Positions 53,086-62,464 of a stretch of 64,000 nucleotides of DNA are shown here, in pieces. The notes under the pieces were generated by a model that made no database searches, was not told where the DNA came from, and saw nothing but the letters and a program-made list of their open reading frames with translations. Within the stretch, counting starts at the first letter, position 1, and each line of letters begins with the position of its first letter. Source of the stretch: Caldalkalibacillus uzonensis (GTDB lineage Bacteria > Bacillota > Bacilli > Caldalkalibacillales > Caldalkalibacillaceae); the NCBI RefSeq assembly GCF_030814135.1, contig NZ_JAUSUQ010000008.1:62001-126000 (forward strand), read 5' to 3'. Position numbers and translations under genes: made by a program.

Positions 53086-54564
53086 CTACTCCTTTAGCAC
53101 GGCCTGAATATATAACTCGGGGTTAAGCAATGTTTCGGTTGCAATCTGAATGTAAGGAATTACCCATTCCGCCCCCAGTCCCAGCCCAACGGCCAGGGCA
53201 ACCAGAAAGCCACAGGGAACAAGGTGACGGGTGATAGAGCCATTCCCTTGGGCTTGATGATTCTTTTCTTCTCCCCAGAAACCGTTCATAAAGATTTTCA
53301 GCATGGAATACAAAACCAGCAAGCTTGTCCCCAGACTGACAGCTACCAGCCAATACAAACCTTGCTCCAGGCCTCCCTGAATCAGCAACAGTTTCCCGAT
53401 AAAGCCGCTTAAAGGAGGAATGCCTGCCAGAGCAAGAGCACCAATGAAAAACATCCAGCCTAGAACCGGATAACGCTTGATCAAACCGCCCATTTTGCGC
53501 AATTGACCGGTACCTGCCACGGCAATCATGGAACCCCCCAACAGGAAGAGAAGCGCTTTGATGATCATGTCATGAAGCAGATAATAGATGGCACCGGATA
53601 GGGCGGTAGAGGATGATACGGCCAGTCCAAATACAATAAAGCCCACGGCGACCACAATGTTATAGGCCAGAATTTTTCTTACATCCCAGTGTGCCACAGC
53701 CCCAAGGACACCCAGCACCATGGTTAGTCCGGCCAGCCAGGCCAGCAGTTGATGTGTCACTTCAGGCTGATGATAAAAAATCAGTGTAAAGGAGCGGAAC
53801 AAAGCATAGATCCCCACTTTGGTTAACAGTCCCCCAAAAAGAGCCGCAATGGGTGCAGGGGGAGCACTGTAGGAACCGGGCAGCCAGTAATAGAGAAACA
53901 AAGCTGATTTCAAACTGAAAACAATCATGAATAAGATGGCTATAACGGTCACAATGCCTTCTTGTCCTACTGCAGCCACTCTGAGCGATAAATCAGCCAT
54001 GTTTAAAGTTCCCAGTGTGGCATACAGGTAAGCCACTGCCATGACAAACATAACGGAAGAGATAATGTTGACCAGGACGTACTTCAGTGATTCACGCAGC
54101 TGGCGCTTCTCTCCACCTAGAGAAATCAAAGCGTAGGAAGCAATCAGCATCACTTCAAAGAAAACGAACAGGTTGAAAATATCACCGGTCAAAAAAGAGC
54201 CGCATACACCTGCTACGATAAACTGCACGAGTGGATAATAAAAGTAGGATTCCCGGTCCTTGTCAATGGCGCTGAATGAATACAACAGACAGGCCAGGCT
54301 AACGATTCCCGCAGTCAGGACCAGCAAAGAGGCAAACATGTCAGCCACCAATACAATGCCAAATGGCGGTACCCAGCTGCCAAGATATAAGGTTTGGATG
54401 CCCTCAGTTGCCGCCAAATGAACGAGCCTTCCAGCGGCAACTATTAATGCGGCAAAAGAGAGCACGCTTAACGAGCGCTGCAAATTCAGATTTTTTTTGG
54501 CCAGAATGAGTACAATCCCTGTGATAAGCGGTATAACGACAGGTAAAATCACTACATTATTCAT
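53086..54564 (-). CDS. mrpD: Na+/H+ antiporter subunit MrpD
   Basis: A 492-residue, roughly 14-TM protein homologous to complex I NuoN/NuoM proton-pumping subunits. It has conserved Glu in FVFFEVMLIASYALIS, Lys in FSLKSALFLYYWLPGSYSAPPAPIAALFGG, and LAGIPPLSGFIGKLLL. ATG 54564 is six bases from AAGGGGAA; ATG 54570 has no space. Essential for antiport in Mrp complexes. Confidence 0.95.
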   Translation of the reverse strand: MNNVVILPVVIPLITGIVLILAKKNLNLQRSLSVLSFAALIVAAGRLVHLAATEGIQTLYLGSWVPPFGIVLVADMFASLLVLTAGIVSLACLLYSFSAIDKDRESYFYYPLVQFIVAGVCGSFLTGDIFNLFVFFEVMLIASYALISLGGEKRQLRESLKYVLVNIISSVMFVMAVAYLYATLGTLNMADLSLRVAAVGQEGIVTVIAILFMIVFSLKSALFLYYWLPGSYSAPPAPIAALFGGLLTKVGIYALFRSFTLIFYHQPEVTHQLLAWLAGLTMVLGVLGAVAHWDVRKILAYNIVVAVGFIVFGLAVSSSTALSGAIYYLLHDMIIKALLFLLGGSMIAVAGTGQLRKMGGLIKRYPVLGWMFFIGALALAGIPPLSGFIGKLLLIQGGLEQGLYWLVAVSLGTSLLVLYSMLKIFMNGFWGEEKNHQAQGNGSITRHLVPCGFLVALAVGLGLGAEWVIPYIQIATETLLNPELYIQAVLKE

Positions 54565-54895
54565 CGTCATTTCCCCTTAGTTTTTCCATATCGTCAGTTC
54601 CTAATTGCTGGTAGCTTCTGTAGGCCAGGACAAAGAAAAAGGCCGTCACACCAAAACTGATCACAATGGCGGTCAGGATCAGGGCTTGTGGAAGAGGATC
54701 CGTATAGGATCCAGCCTGTTCCCCCAACAACGGAGGCGCACCCGTCTTCAAACCGGCCATGGTTAATAACAGCAAATGGACACCGTGGCTTAAGACAGCT
54801 GTTCCCAAGATGATCCGCAGCAAACTTTTGGTCAAAACCAGGTATGTGCCCACCGTAAAGAGGACACCGACAACAATTGACATCAGGATTTCCAT
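54557..54895 (-). CDS. mrpC: Na+/H+ antiporter subunit MrpC
   Basis: A 112-residue, three-TM protein related to complex I NuoK, with LRIILGTAVLSHGVHLLLLTM and DPLPQALILTAIVISFG. It overlaps mrpB by one base and mrpD by 8 bases. Confidence 0.94.
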   Translation of the reverse strand: MEILMSIVVGVLFTVGTYLVLTKSLLRIILGTAVLSHGVHLLLLTMAGLKTGAPPLLGEQAGSYTDPLPQALILTAIVISFGVTAFFFVLAYRSYQQLGTDDMEKLRGNDDE

Positions 54896-55320
54896 TATCC
54901 CTCATCCTCTCCGATTGTCAGAATAATGGTCATGGTGACCCCTACGACGGTAAGGTAGACACCAATATCAAACAGGACGGCTGTTGCCAGCTCTGTTTCA
55001 CCCAGAACAGGCAGATCAAAATAGCCAAATGTATGGCTTAAAAAGGGAACACCGAAGAAAAATGAGCCCACACCTGTTAACACGGCCGTCAGTAAACCAA
55101 CAGCGGTAACCATTTTAAAATCAAGGGGGATAGCTTTATTCATTGTGTCCATATCAAAGGCAATGTACAGGAGGACAAGGGCGGAGGCCGTCATCAATCC
55201 GCCTATAAAGCCTCCACCAGGGTCATGGTGTCCGGCAAAAAAGATATAAATGGAGAACGTCAAAATGATAAAGGCCACCGCTTTGGTCACGGTTTGTAAA
55301 ATCACATCATTAAACCTCAA
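54895..55320 (-). CDS. mrpB: Na+/H+ antiporter subunit MrpB
   Basis: A 141-residue, four-TM protein with the MrpB signature FAGHHDPGGGFIGGLM. It overlaps the mrpA stop by 4 bases, indicating translational coupling. Structural subunit of the hetero-oligomeric antiporter. Confidence 0.94.
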   Translation of the reverse strand: MRFNDVILQTVTKAVAFIILTFSIYIFFAGHHDPGGGFIGGLMTASALVLLYIAFDMDTMNKAIPLDFKMVTAVGLLTAVLTGVGSFFFGVPFLSHTFGYFDLPVLGETELATAVLFDIGVYLTVVGVTMTIILTIGEDEG

Positions 55321-57725
55321 CTTTCATTCCCCCTAGGCTTGCGCAGCTTAATCAGAGCAAAAATGCCAAGCGAAGCGATACCAAGGACCAGGATCTCCAA
55401 CAGGGTATCAAATCCACGGAAGTCAACCAGGATGACGTTGACCACATTTTTGCCTCCTGCTTCTTTATAACTGGCTTCCAGAAAATATTGGGATATGGAT
55501 TCAAAATAACGGGTTGAATGGGCGGAAAAGGCAATTAGTGTGACTGTCAGCCCCACGCCTAAAGCGATGAGCAAGTTGGTTAATTTGAAACGGACTTTGG
55601 ACATTTCTTGTTTTAGTTCAGGCAAATGGTAAAAACTGAGCAGGAACAAGGTGACTGATACAGTTTCAACAATCAGCTGGGTCAGCGCCAGATCCGGTGC
55701 GCGGAATATAACGAAAAAGAGAGCCAATGTATAACCGACAACCCCCGCTGCAATGATGGCCATTAAACGAGTTTTAGCTAAAGGAATGGCACAGGCCGCA
55801 ATGACCATCACCACACTTAAAATCAGCTCGTAAAAACTAATGGGAGCAGAGTGTACGAACTCAAGATTAAAGGCATTCAAAAGCACCAGGGCGCTTAACA
55901 ATATCACAATAAAAAAGGCAAATATATAGGCAAGATAATCGCGGATAAACCCAGTCATATGCAAGCGGGTTACGCGGGAAGAGAATCTTTCCAGTCCGAT
56001 ATGACTTTGATCATATAAGTGATTCAGGGCCAATCTTTGCGGGAACAAACCGTAAACCCCTGTCCAACGGTTTAGCCCCACAAACAACAAGGTGCCCAGC
56101 CCGACAACCCCCATGGTCATGAACAATTCAGTTGAAAAACCGTGCCAGAAAGTAATATGAACGATAAAGTGTTCATTGGGGCCGACTAACGCAGGCAAGA
56201 TGGAAGCCATTGTCGGCTCCAGGATAGTATAGGACAAAATATTGGGGAAAAAGCCAAAGACAACAACAAGCGAGGCCAGAATAATAGGCGGCACCAGCAT
56301 GCCCATGGGTGCCTCGTGCGGTTTTTTGTCCAGTTTCTCAGGCTGGTATTTCCCGGTGAATGTTTTAAAGACCAGAATCATACAGTAAACAAAGGTAAAC
56401 ACACTGGCAATCCAGCCTAAAACAGGGAAGAGATAGCCCCAAGTCTCTGCATTGAAGATATCCAATTTGGTGGCCAAGAGCACACCGGTGAAAAACATCT
56501 CTTTGCTTAAAAAGCCGTTAAACGGCGGCAGTCCGGCCATTGAGAAACCACCAATGACGGCCAGTGTAAACGTAATGGGCATCAACGTCATCAGCCCGCC
56601 TAATTTACGGATATCCCTTGTGCCTGTTTCATGATCCACTATGCCGACAACCATAAACAGGCACCCTTTAAAGGTGGCATGGTTAATCAAATGAAACATT
56701 GCGGCCAGCACTGCTTTAGTATAAATCAGTGATTCATCACCATAACCGTAATACATGGCGGCCGACCCCAACCCCAAAAGACACATAATCAGGCCCAGCT
56801 GGCTCACTGTTGAAAAGGCAAGAATCGATTTTAAATCGGTTTGTTTCACAGCTGAGAATGAGCCCCAAAAAAGGGTCACAATTCCGAATCCGGAGACAAG
56901 CCAGAACCACTCTGCCCCACCGGCAAAAACAGGCGTCAAACGTGCTACAAGGTAAATTCCGGCTTTGACCATCGTAGCTGAATGCAGATAAGCACTGACA
57001 GGTGTCGGTGCTTCCATGGCATCTGGCAGCCAGATATGGAACGGAAATTGCGCTGACTTGGTAAAAGCACCTACGAGAATCAGCAGCATCGCTGGTAAAA
57101 ACAAAGTATGTTCAGCGACAACATCAGCTTGTCCAATCAGTTCACGAATACTGAATGTACCGGTGATCACATAGAGCAGAATGAAGCCGGCCAGCATGGC
57201 AAAACCGCCGCTTACTGTAATCAGGGTTGACTTCAGGGCACCGTACAGGGATTTCTCCCGATGGAACCAGTAGGCAATCAACAGGGCGGAAGCCAAACTG
57301 GTTAATTCCCAAAACACATACAGGACCATTAAATTATCGGAAAGGACCACACCAAGCATGGCGCCCATAAACATCAACAGATAGACATAGAAGTTATTTA
57401 AAGCCTCTGTTTTTTTAGATAAGTAATAAATGGAGTACAAAACAACCAAGGCCCCGATGCCTGTGATCAACAAGGCAAATAACAGCCCTAAGCCGTCGAC
57501 ATATACGGTAAAGTGAATATCCAGTGCAGGGATCCAAGGAACGGTTGCAGTGACAGGTTGTCTACCTGATACATTAGAAATAAATTGAAGGAGATAGGTA
57601 AACGAAAGTATGGGTAAGGGTAGAACAAACCATCCGGTATGAATATTGCGGAAAGTCTTATATAGAAAAGGAACTAGAATAGCCAGGATAAACGGTGCCA
57701 GAATGATAATATGTAATAATGTCAA
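55317..57725 (-). CDS. mrpA: Na+/H+ antiporter subunit MrpA
   Basis: An 802-residue protein with a NuoL-like N-terminal part (FWELTSLASALLIAYW, KSAQFPFHIWLPDAMEAPTPVSAYLHSATMVKAG pattern) and a C-terminal MrpA-specific, MbhD/NuoJ-like extension (FRAPDLALTQLIVETVSVTLFLL). Mrp exchanges cytoplasmic Na+ for H+ and is needed for growth at high pH and Na+ in alkaliphiles. The start is TTG 57725 with AAAAAAGGAGGT seven bases upstream. First gene of the seven-gene operon. Confidence 0.96.
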   Translation of the reverse strand: MTLLHIIILAPFILAILVPFLYKTFRNIHTGWFVLPLPILSFTYLLQFISNVSGRQPVTATVPWIPALDIHFTVYVDGLGLLFALLITGIGALVVLYSIYYLSKKTEALNNFYVYLLMFMGAMLGVVLSDNLMVLYVFWELTSLASALLIAYWFHREKSLYGALKSTLITVSGGFAMLAGFILLYVITGTFSIRELIGQADVVAEHTLFLPAMLLILVGAFTKSAQFPFHIWLPDAMEAPTPVSAYLHSATMVKAGIYLVARLTPVFAGGAEWFWLVSGFGIVTLFWGSFSAVKQTDLKSILAFSTVSQLGLIMCLLGLGSAAMYYGYGDESLIYTKAVLAAMFHLINHATFKGCLFMVVGIVDHETGTRDIRKLGGLMTLMPITFTLAVIGGFSMAGLPPFNGFLSKEMFFTGVLLATKLDIFNAETWGYLFPVLGWIASVFTFVYCMILVFKTFTGKYQPEKLDKKPHEAPMGMLVPPIILASLVVVFGFFPNILSYTILEPTMASILPALVGPNEHFIVHITFWHGFSTELFMTMGVVGLGTLLFVGLNRWTGVYGLFPQRLALNHLYDQSHIGLERFSSRVTRLHMTGFIRDYLAYIFAFFIVILLSALVLLNAFNLEFVHSAPISFYELILSVVMVIAACAIPLAKTRLMAIIAAGVVGYTLALFFVIFRAPDLALTQLIVETVSVTLFLLSFYHLPELKQEMSKVRFKLTNLLIALGVGLTVTLIAFSAHSTRYFESISQYFLEASYKEAGGKNVVNVILVDFRGFDTLLEILVLGIASLGIFALIKLRKPRGNES

Positions 57726-57779
57726 ACAGAATACCTCCTTTTTTCACTCCGATGGATGTCCTGTATAAAATCCTTTTAA

Positions 57780-57817
57780 ATTATAACGTAAAATTAAAGC
57801 CCTTGCACCATATGGTG
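57780..57817 (-). promoter_or_regulatory. mrp operon promoter with a palindrome at -35
   Basis: The minus-strand -10 TATAAT is at 57780-57785. The perfect palindrome CACCATATGGTG (57806-57817) overlaps the -35 position, and no -35 consensus is present. It is a candidate regulator site. Confidence 0.5.
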
Positions 57818-57985
57818 TGTCATTTAACGGTTTTTCACACCCCGTATTCAAGATCTATTAAATATGAAGAAAGACAGGGGGCAAACAGATTGTGAAAAAT
57901 TTGTGAACAAAATTGTGACAAATGTTGAATATGTATAAACTGCTCCTTTTTCATCCATGATAAGAAAAAGGAGTGTGGATATGAT

Positions 57986-58231
57986 ATGTGGACAAAAGCA
58001 GGAATTGCACTGGGCATTTTCATACTGCTTTTATCCTCGGCGTGGTATGCTGATCAAACAATTAACCGGTTCCATCAATCCCCATTGCAGCCAACGGATG
58101 ATAATGACAACTTCGATATTGAAATTCAGCAAGTGGATCCTGAGCAAAACCCCCAGCTGTATATTGAGCCGGTGATCGAGCCGTTTAAACCCCGGGAGTA
58201 TATACGTATTTATGAACTGCCTTTACCTTAG
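57986..58231 (+). CDS. Short membrane-anchored protein of unknown function (81 aa)
   Basis: Hydrophobic N-terminus (AGIALGIFILLLSSAWYA, a signal anchor or signal peptide) followed by an acidic, Pro-rich outer part (PTDDNDNFDIEIQQ, YIEPVIEPFKPREYIRIYELPLP). AAAAAGGAG at 57965-57973 is 12 bases from ATG 57986. It is divergent from mrpA. I do not recognise the family. Confidence 0.55.
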   Translation: MWTKAGIALGIFILLLSSAWYADQTINRFHQSPLQPTDDNDNFDIEIQQVDPEQNPQLYIEPVIEPFKPREYIRIYELPLP

Positions 58232-58256
58232 CATCCTGTATGGGATGCTTTTTTTG
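58230..58256 (+). terminator. Rho-independent terminator before yqeG
   Basis: AGCATCC and GGATGCT form a 7-bp stem with a 6-base loop that overlaps the preceding stop codon and is followed by seven Ts. Confidence 0.8.
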
Positions 58257-58339
58257 CTGACTAGAGAAGAAAAAGAAGCGAGCACGGTCCAATATTTTGT
58301 TACAATATGATATGATGGACAGACTGGAGGTGAAGTTTG

Positions 58340-58867
58340 GTGCTTTACAAGTTACTCCCGGATTTATATGTCCCCTCGGTGTATGATATTGACCTTGACG
58401 CCTTAAAGGAGCGAGGTGTAAAAGGTATCATTACCGATTTGGATAATACACTGATTGAATGGGATCGTCCCAGTGCCACACCTGAGCTGGCTGACTGGCT
58501 AAAAAGGGTGGAGCATATGGGCTTTAAAATTGTGGTGGTCTCAAACAATAATGAAGACAGGGTGCGGCACTTTTGTCAGCCTTTAAGCATCCCGTTTATA
58601 CATAGAGCGAGAAAACCGTTCCGTTTTGCATTTAAGCGTGCGCAGCAAATGATGAATTTATCCTCCCGGGAAGTGGTGGTGATCGGCGACCAATTGCTGA
58701 CCGATGTGCTGGGTGGTAATCGCCTGGGCTTATATACGATTCTGGTTGTCCCTGTTGCTGAGACAGACGGTTTTTTTACGCGCTTTAACAGAGGCATCGA
58801 ACGAATCGCTTTTTACTGGATGAGGAAAAAAGGGATGCTGGCCTGGGAAGAAGAACAAAGGAGGTAA
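58340..58867 (+). CDS. yqeG: YqeG family HAD IIIA-type phosphatase
   Basis: A 175-residue HAD-fold protein with motif I ITDLDNTLIEWDRP (nucleophile Asp near 36), VVSNNNE (motif II), and VVIGDQLLTDVLGGNRLG (motif IV). Substrate unknown. TGGAGGTGAAG precedes GTG 58340; TTG 58337 is adjacent. First gene of the yqeG-rsfS cluster, 4 bases before yqeH. Confidence 0.92.
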   Translation: MLYKLLPDLYVPSVYDIDLDALKERGVKGIITDLDNTLIEWDRPSATPELADWLKRVEHMGFKIVVVSNNNEDRVRHFCQPLSIPFIHRARKPFRFAFKRAQQMMNLSSREVVVIGDQLLTDVLGGNRLGLYTILVVPVAETDGFFTRFNRGIERIAFYWMRKKGMLAWEEEQRR

Positions 58868-58871
58868 GCGT

Positions 58872-59972
58872 ATGGCTGTATTCTGTACGGGATGCGGGGT
58901 CAAACTGCAGAGTGAGAATCCTGAACAGCCAGGCTATGTTCCCGCTTCGGCTATGGAACGGGAACAAGTGATATGCAAGCGCTGCTTTCGCATTAAGCAC
59001 TATAATGACCTTACCCCTGTACCCATGGACAAAAATGACTTCCTGCAAATTCTGCACCGGATCGGCGAAACGAAAACCTTGGTGGTGAAGATCGTTGATC
59101 TGTTTGATTTTAATGGCAGTTGGCTGCCTGGGCTGATGCGTTTCGTTAACTTTAACCCCGTGTTGCTTGTGGCCAATAAAACCGATTTATTTCCTCACGT
59201 CAATTGGGGACGGATCGAACAGTGGGTCCGGCTCCAGGCCAAACAGGGGGGGCTCAAACCTGTCGATGTGGTTTTCTGCAGTGGAGAAAAGGGAACAGGA
59301 ATTAAGACATTGATGGAAGCAATTGAAAAGCATCGCCAGGGAGGGGATGTGTATGTGGTTGGTGCCACAAATGTGGGCAAGTCCACTATCATTAATCAGA
59401 TGTTAAAACATGCTGGAGCGGAGGAAACAGCCCCGCTGTTGACCACATCCAGATTTCCGGGCACCACATTGGATATGATCAAAATTCCCCTCGATGACGG
59501 GCAGGCCTTGTATGATACCCCCGGAGTGATTAATGAGCATCAAATGGCCCATTATATATCTCATGAAGAATTGAAAGTGATCTTGCCCACCAAACCGGTT
59601 AAACCGAAAATTTATCAGCTTCATTCGGCACAAACGTTATTTTTCGGTGGACTGGCCCGTCTTGATTTCAATGCTGGAGAGCGGCAATCCTTTGTCTGCT
59701 ATATGTCCAATGAGCTGCTGGTGCACCGCACCAAGCTGGAAAAGGCGGATCAGCTGTATGTCCAACATTTGGGTGAGATGTTAACGCCGCCAGGAAAGAA
59801 ATCACTCCAAGAATGGAAAGAGCTAGAGCCCCACCAGTTTAGTATCGGAGAGGAACCTGTCGACATTGTCTTTTCTGGGCTGGGCTGGGTCGCTGTGAAG
59901 GGAACAGGTGCCCACTTGACTGCCTACGCACCTGAAGGCGTGGGTGTTTATGTCCGTCCGTCATTAATCTAA
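58872..59972 (+). CDS. yqeH: Ribosome biogenesis GTPase YqeH
   Basis: Circularly permuted GTPase needed for 30S assembly, 366 residues. The N-terminal zinc finger has CTGCG near 5-9 and CKRC near 37-40. Motif G4 NKTD comes before G1 GATNVGKST and G3 DTPG (permuted G4-G5-G1-G2-G3 order). The C-terminal domain carries the family's RNA-binding part. ATG preceded by AGGAGG-type bases from the yqeG end. Confidence 0.95.
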   Translation: MAVFCTGCGVKLQSENPEQPGYVPASAMEREQVICKRCFRIKHYNDLTPVPMDKNDFLQILHRIGETKTLVVKIVDLFDFNGSWLPGLMRFVNFNPVLLVANKTDLFPHVNWGRIEQWVRLQAKQGGLKPVDVVFCSGEKGTGIKTLMEAIEKHRQGGDVYVVGATNVGKSTIINQMLKHAGAEETAPLLTTSRFPGTTLDMIKIPLDDGQALYDTPGVINEHQMAHYISHEELKVILPTKPVKPKIYQLHSAQTLFFGGLARLDFNAGERQSFVCYMSNELLVHRTKLEKADQLYVQHLGEMLTPPGKKSLQEWKELEPHQFSIGEEPVDIVFSGLGWVAVKGTGAHLTAYAPEGVGVYVRPSLI

Positions 59973-60012
59973 TGAACATGTTAAAGTTTAACAAGTGGAG
60001 AGGAGAATGGGG

Positions 60013-60918
60013 ATGTCCGGCAGTGAGAAACAGTTATTTGGTTTGTTTGCCCACCCGGTTGGACACAGCTTATCCCCTGTTATGCACAACCGGGCTTTTC
60101 AGGCTTTAGGTTTACCCTATCATTACCACCCCTTTGATGTGTCCCCTCAAGACTTGCCTGAAGCCGTAGCCGGCTTAAAAGCTTTGGGAATCAAGGGGAT
60201 CAATGTCACCATCCCCCATAAGGAGCGTATCGTTCCGCTGCTTGATGAACTGGATCCTGAGGCGAAAGCGATTGGTGCTGTGAATACAGTTGTATTATCC
60301 AAACAGGGGCGGTTAGTGGGGTATAATACAGATGGAGCCGGTTACGTGCAATCGCTGCTCACGGAAACCGGAGTTAATCTGGAACAGACGCGCGTGTTAC
60401 TGTTGGGTGCAGGTGGAGCGGCTAAAGCCATTGCCATCTATCTCATCAAAAATGGCTGCACAAGTGTCACGATTGCCAATCGGACAGAACAGAAAGCAGA
60501 AACACTGGCCAACCACATTCGCCATTATGCTAATGCAAAAAACAGACAAGAAACGAACGGACCGTTAACTTCTCTACAGGTAGACGTGCTAAGCTGGACG
60601 TTTCTTGAACAACAGGGTGTCACAGATTACCAATTAATTATCAATACGACACCGGTCGGCATGTGGCCCCATGTGGAACAAACACCGCTTGCTCTACAAG
60701 GGCTAAAGCCGGGCACTGTTGTTAGTGATATTGTATACAATCCGCTCTGTACCGCGTTTTTGAATAACGCCAAACAACTTGGTGCAACCGTTCATCAAGG
60801 CTTAGGTATGTTTATCTATCAAGGGGCTTTGGCTTTCAAGTTATTTACCGGTTATGATGCGCCCCTAGATGTGATGCGCCAAGTTGTCCTGAAGCAGCTT
60901 AACTTATCGTCAGCATAG
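60013..60918 (+). CDS. aroE: Shikimate dehydrogenase (NADP+)
   Basis: Reduces 3-dehydroshikimate in aromatic amino-acid synthesis. The 301 residues contain the substrate motif HPVGHSLSPVMHN, catalytic Lys in NVTIPHKERI, NTDG, the nucleotide-binding GAGGAAKAIA and TTPVGMWP. ATG 60013 is 8 bases from GAGAGGAG; the ATG at 60007 is too close and the GTG at 59995 too far. Confidence 0.95.
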   Translation: MSGSEKQLFGLFAHPVGHSLSPVMHNRAFQALGLPYHYHPFDVSPQDLPEAVAGLKALGIKGINVTIPHKERIVPLLDELDPEAKAIGAVNTVVLSKQGRLVGYNTDGAGYVQSLLTETGVNLEQTRVLLLGAGGAAKAIAIYLIKNGCTSVTIANRTEQKAETLANHIRHYANAKNRQETNGPLTSLQVDVLSWTFLEQQGVTDYQLIINTTPVGMWPHVEQTPLALQGLKPGTVVSDIVYNPLCTAFLNNAKQLGATVHQGLGMFIYQGALAFKLFTGYDAPLDVMRQVVLKQLNLSSA

Positions 60919-60931
60919 GAGGAATACCATA

Positions 60932-61222
60932 ATGTTAACCGGAAAACAGAAACGTTATTTGCGGTCAATGGCCCACCATCTCACCCCCATTTTTCAAGTG
61001 GGGAAAGGGGGCGTTAACGACAATATGGTTCAGCAAATCAGGGACGCTCTTGAAGCCCGGGAGCTGATCAAGGTATCCGTTTTGCAAAACTGTGAAGAAG
61101 ACAAACATGAGGTGGCCGAACAATTGGCAACACGCGCCGGGGCCGAACTGGTACAAGTGATTGGCAAGCAGATTGTCCTATACAAAGAGTCGGAGGAAAA
61201 CAAACAGATTGAGTTACCGTAA
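60932..61222 (+). CDS. yqeI: YhbY/YqeI family RNA-binding protein (CRM domain)
   Basis: A 96-residue CRM-domain protein, LTGKQKRYLRSMAHHLTPIFQVGKGGV, with the GKGG loop typical of ribosome-associated YhbY. Likely role in 50S assembly. ATG 60932 follows GGAGG; it overlaps nadD by 14 bases. Confidence 0.93.
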   Translation: MLTGKQKRYLRSMAHHLTPIFQVGKGGVNDNMVQQIRDALEARELIKVSVLQNCEEDKHEVAEQLATRAGAELVQVIGKQIVLYKESEENKQIELP

Positions 61223-61817
61223 GATTGGTCTTTTAGGTGGAACATTTGACCCGGTGCATCTGACCCATTTGCATATGGCTGAAGTGGCCAGGGATGAATG
61301 TAACCTGGATGAAGTATGGTTTGTCCCGGCCAATGTGCCCCCTCATAAGCAGGACCGTCCCGTTACACCGGGAGAAGAGCGGATTGAGATGTTAAAGCTG
61401 GCTATTGAGCATATACCTTATTTCAAGCTCTCACTAGTAGAATTTGAGCGGAAAGGCCCATCGTTTACCATAGACACCATTAAGGAGCTTAGGCGCATCC
61501 ATCCTCACTGCTGTTTCTCTTTTATTATCGGTGGGGACATGGTCGAAAACTTGCCTGAGTGGCATCAAATCGAGGAACTGGTCAAGCTCGTCCGCTTTAT
61601 CGGTATCAGACGCCCGGAATCCCGTTCCAACCCTGGGGCCGAGTGGGAAAATTACGTTGATTTTGTAGACATGGTCCCTTCTTATGTGTCTTCCTCACTG
61701 ATCCGGGAACGGAGACAACAAGGGAAAAGCATCCGCTTTCTCGTACCGGAGCCAGTTTATCAATATATAGAGCGTCAAGGATTGTATCAGCCTGAGGATA
61801 GACACAGTAGCGGATAA
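61209..61817 (+). CDS. nadD: Nicotinate-nucleotide adenylyltransferase
   Basis: Forms deamido-NAD from nicotinate mononucleotide and ATP. The 202 residues have LLGGTFDPVHLTHLHMA (nucleotidyltransferase HxGH-type motif, here HLTH with Thr replacing Gly), PPHKQ, and the C-terminal SSSLIRER. TTG 61209 with GGAGG at 61192-61196 gives the expected MSYRKIGLLGG start; further upstream in-frame starts would extend into yqeI. Overlaps yqeI by 14 bases. Confidence 0.93.
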   Translation: MSYRKIGLLGGTFDPVHLTHLHMAEVARDECNLDEVWFVPANVPPHKQDRPVTPGEERIEMLKLAIEHIPYFKLSLVEFERKGPSFTIDTIKELRRIHPHCCFSFIIGGDMVENLPEWHQIEELVKLVRFIGIRRPESRSNPGAEWENYVDFVDMVPSYVSSSLIRERRQQGKSIRFLVPEPVYQYIERQGLYQPEDRHSSG

Positions 61818-61831
61818 AAAGGAGGATGAAC

Positions 61832-62464
61832 ATGTTTAAGCAGGGGAAACTGAGCCGGGAAGCCATGTTAGCGGTTGTTAAAAAAGCATTGCCCACTCAC
61901 CGTTACCAGCATACACTTGGCGTTTTAGAAACCGCTGTCCAACTGGCTGAACGGTATGGGGCCGATGTGGAGCGAGCGGAGGCGGCCGCTATTTTTCATG
62001 ATTACGCCAAATACAGGCCGGAAGATGAAATGCGCAGGCTGATCGAAACACGGGAAGAGGTTCCGGATGACATATTAGATTACAACAAGGAGTTATGGCA
62101 TGCGTTTGTAGGGGCGTATCTAGTCCAACATGAAGTGGGCCTTGTTGATCAACAAGTTGTGGATGCCATTCGTTATCATACAACAGGCAGGCCCTGTATG
62201 AACCTGTTGGAAAAAGTGGTTTATCTGGCTGACTACATTGAACCGGGACGCGATTTTCCCGGTGTTGACGAGGTGCGCCAAAAAGCCGGGCAGGACTTAA
62301 ACCAGGCGGTTGGCATGGCTTTGAAGCGGACTATTCGGTTTCTTGAAGAAAAAGGAGAAAAAGTGTATCCTTTGACCAGAGCAGCCTACGCTGATATAAG
62401 TGATAAGAAGGAGGAAAGTGATGGACACACAGGATCTGCTAAAAGCGGTGGTGGACAGTGCTGA
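61832..62464 (+). CDS. yqeK: YqeK family HD phosphohydrolase (Ap4A hydrolase)
   Basis: A 210-residue HD-domain protein, HRYQHTLGVLETAVQLAERYG with AAIFHDYAKY (His-Asp). Family members symmetrically hydrolyse Ap4A. AAGGAGG at 61819-61825 supports ATG 61832 over 61826. The C-terminal 20 or so residues, an odd Gly/Ser tail, are coded in the 44-base overlap with rsfS. Confidence 0.92.
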   Translation: MFKQGKLSREAMLAVVKKALPTHRYQHTLGVLETAVQLAERYGADVERAEAAAIFHDYAKYRPEDEMRRLIETREEVPDDILDYNKELWHAFVGAYLVQHEVGLVDQQVVDAIRYHTTGRPCMNLLEKVVYLADYIEPGRDFPGVDEVRQKAGQDLNQAVGMALKRTIRFLEEKGEKVYPLTRAAYADISDKKEESDGHTGSAKSGGGQC

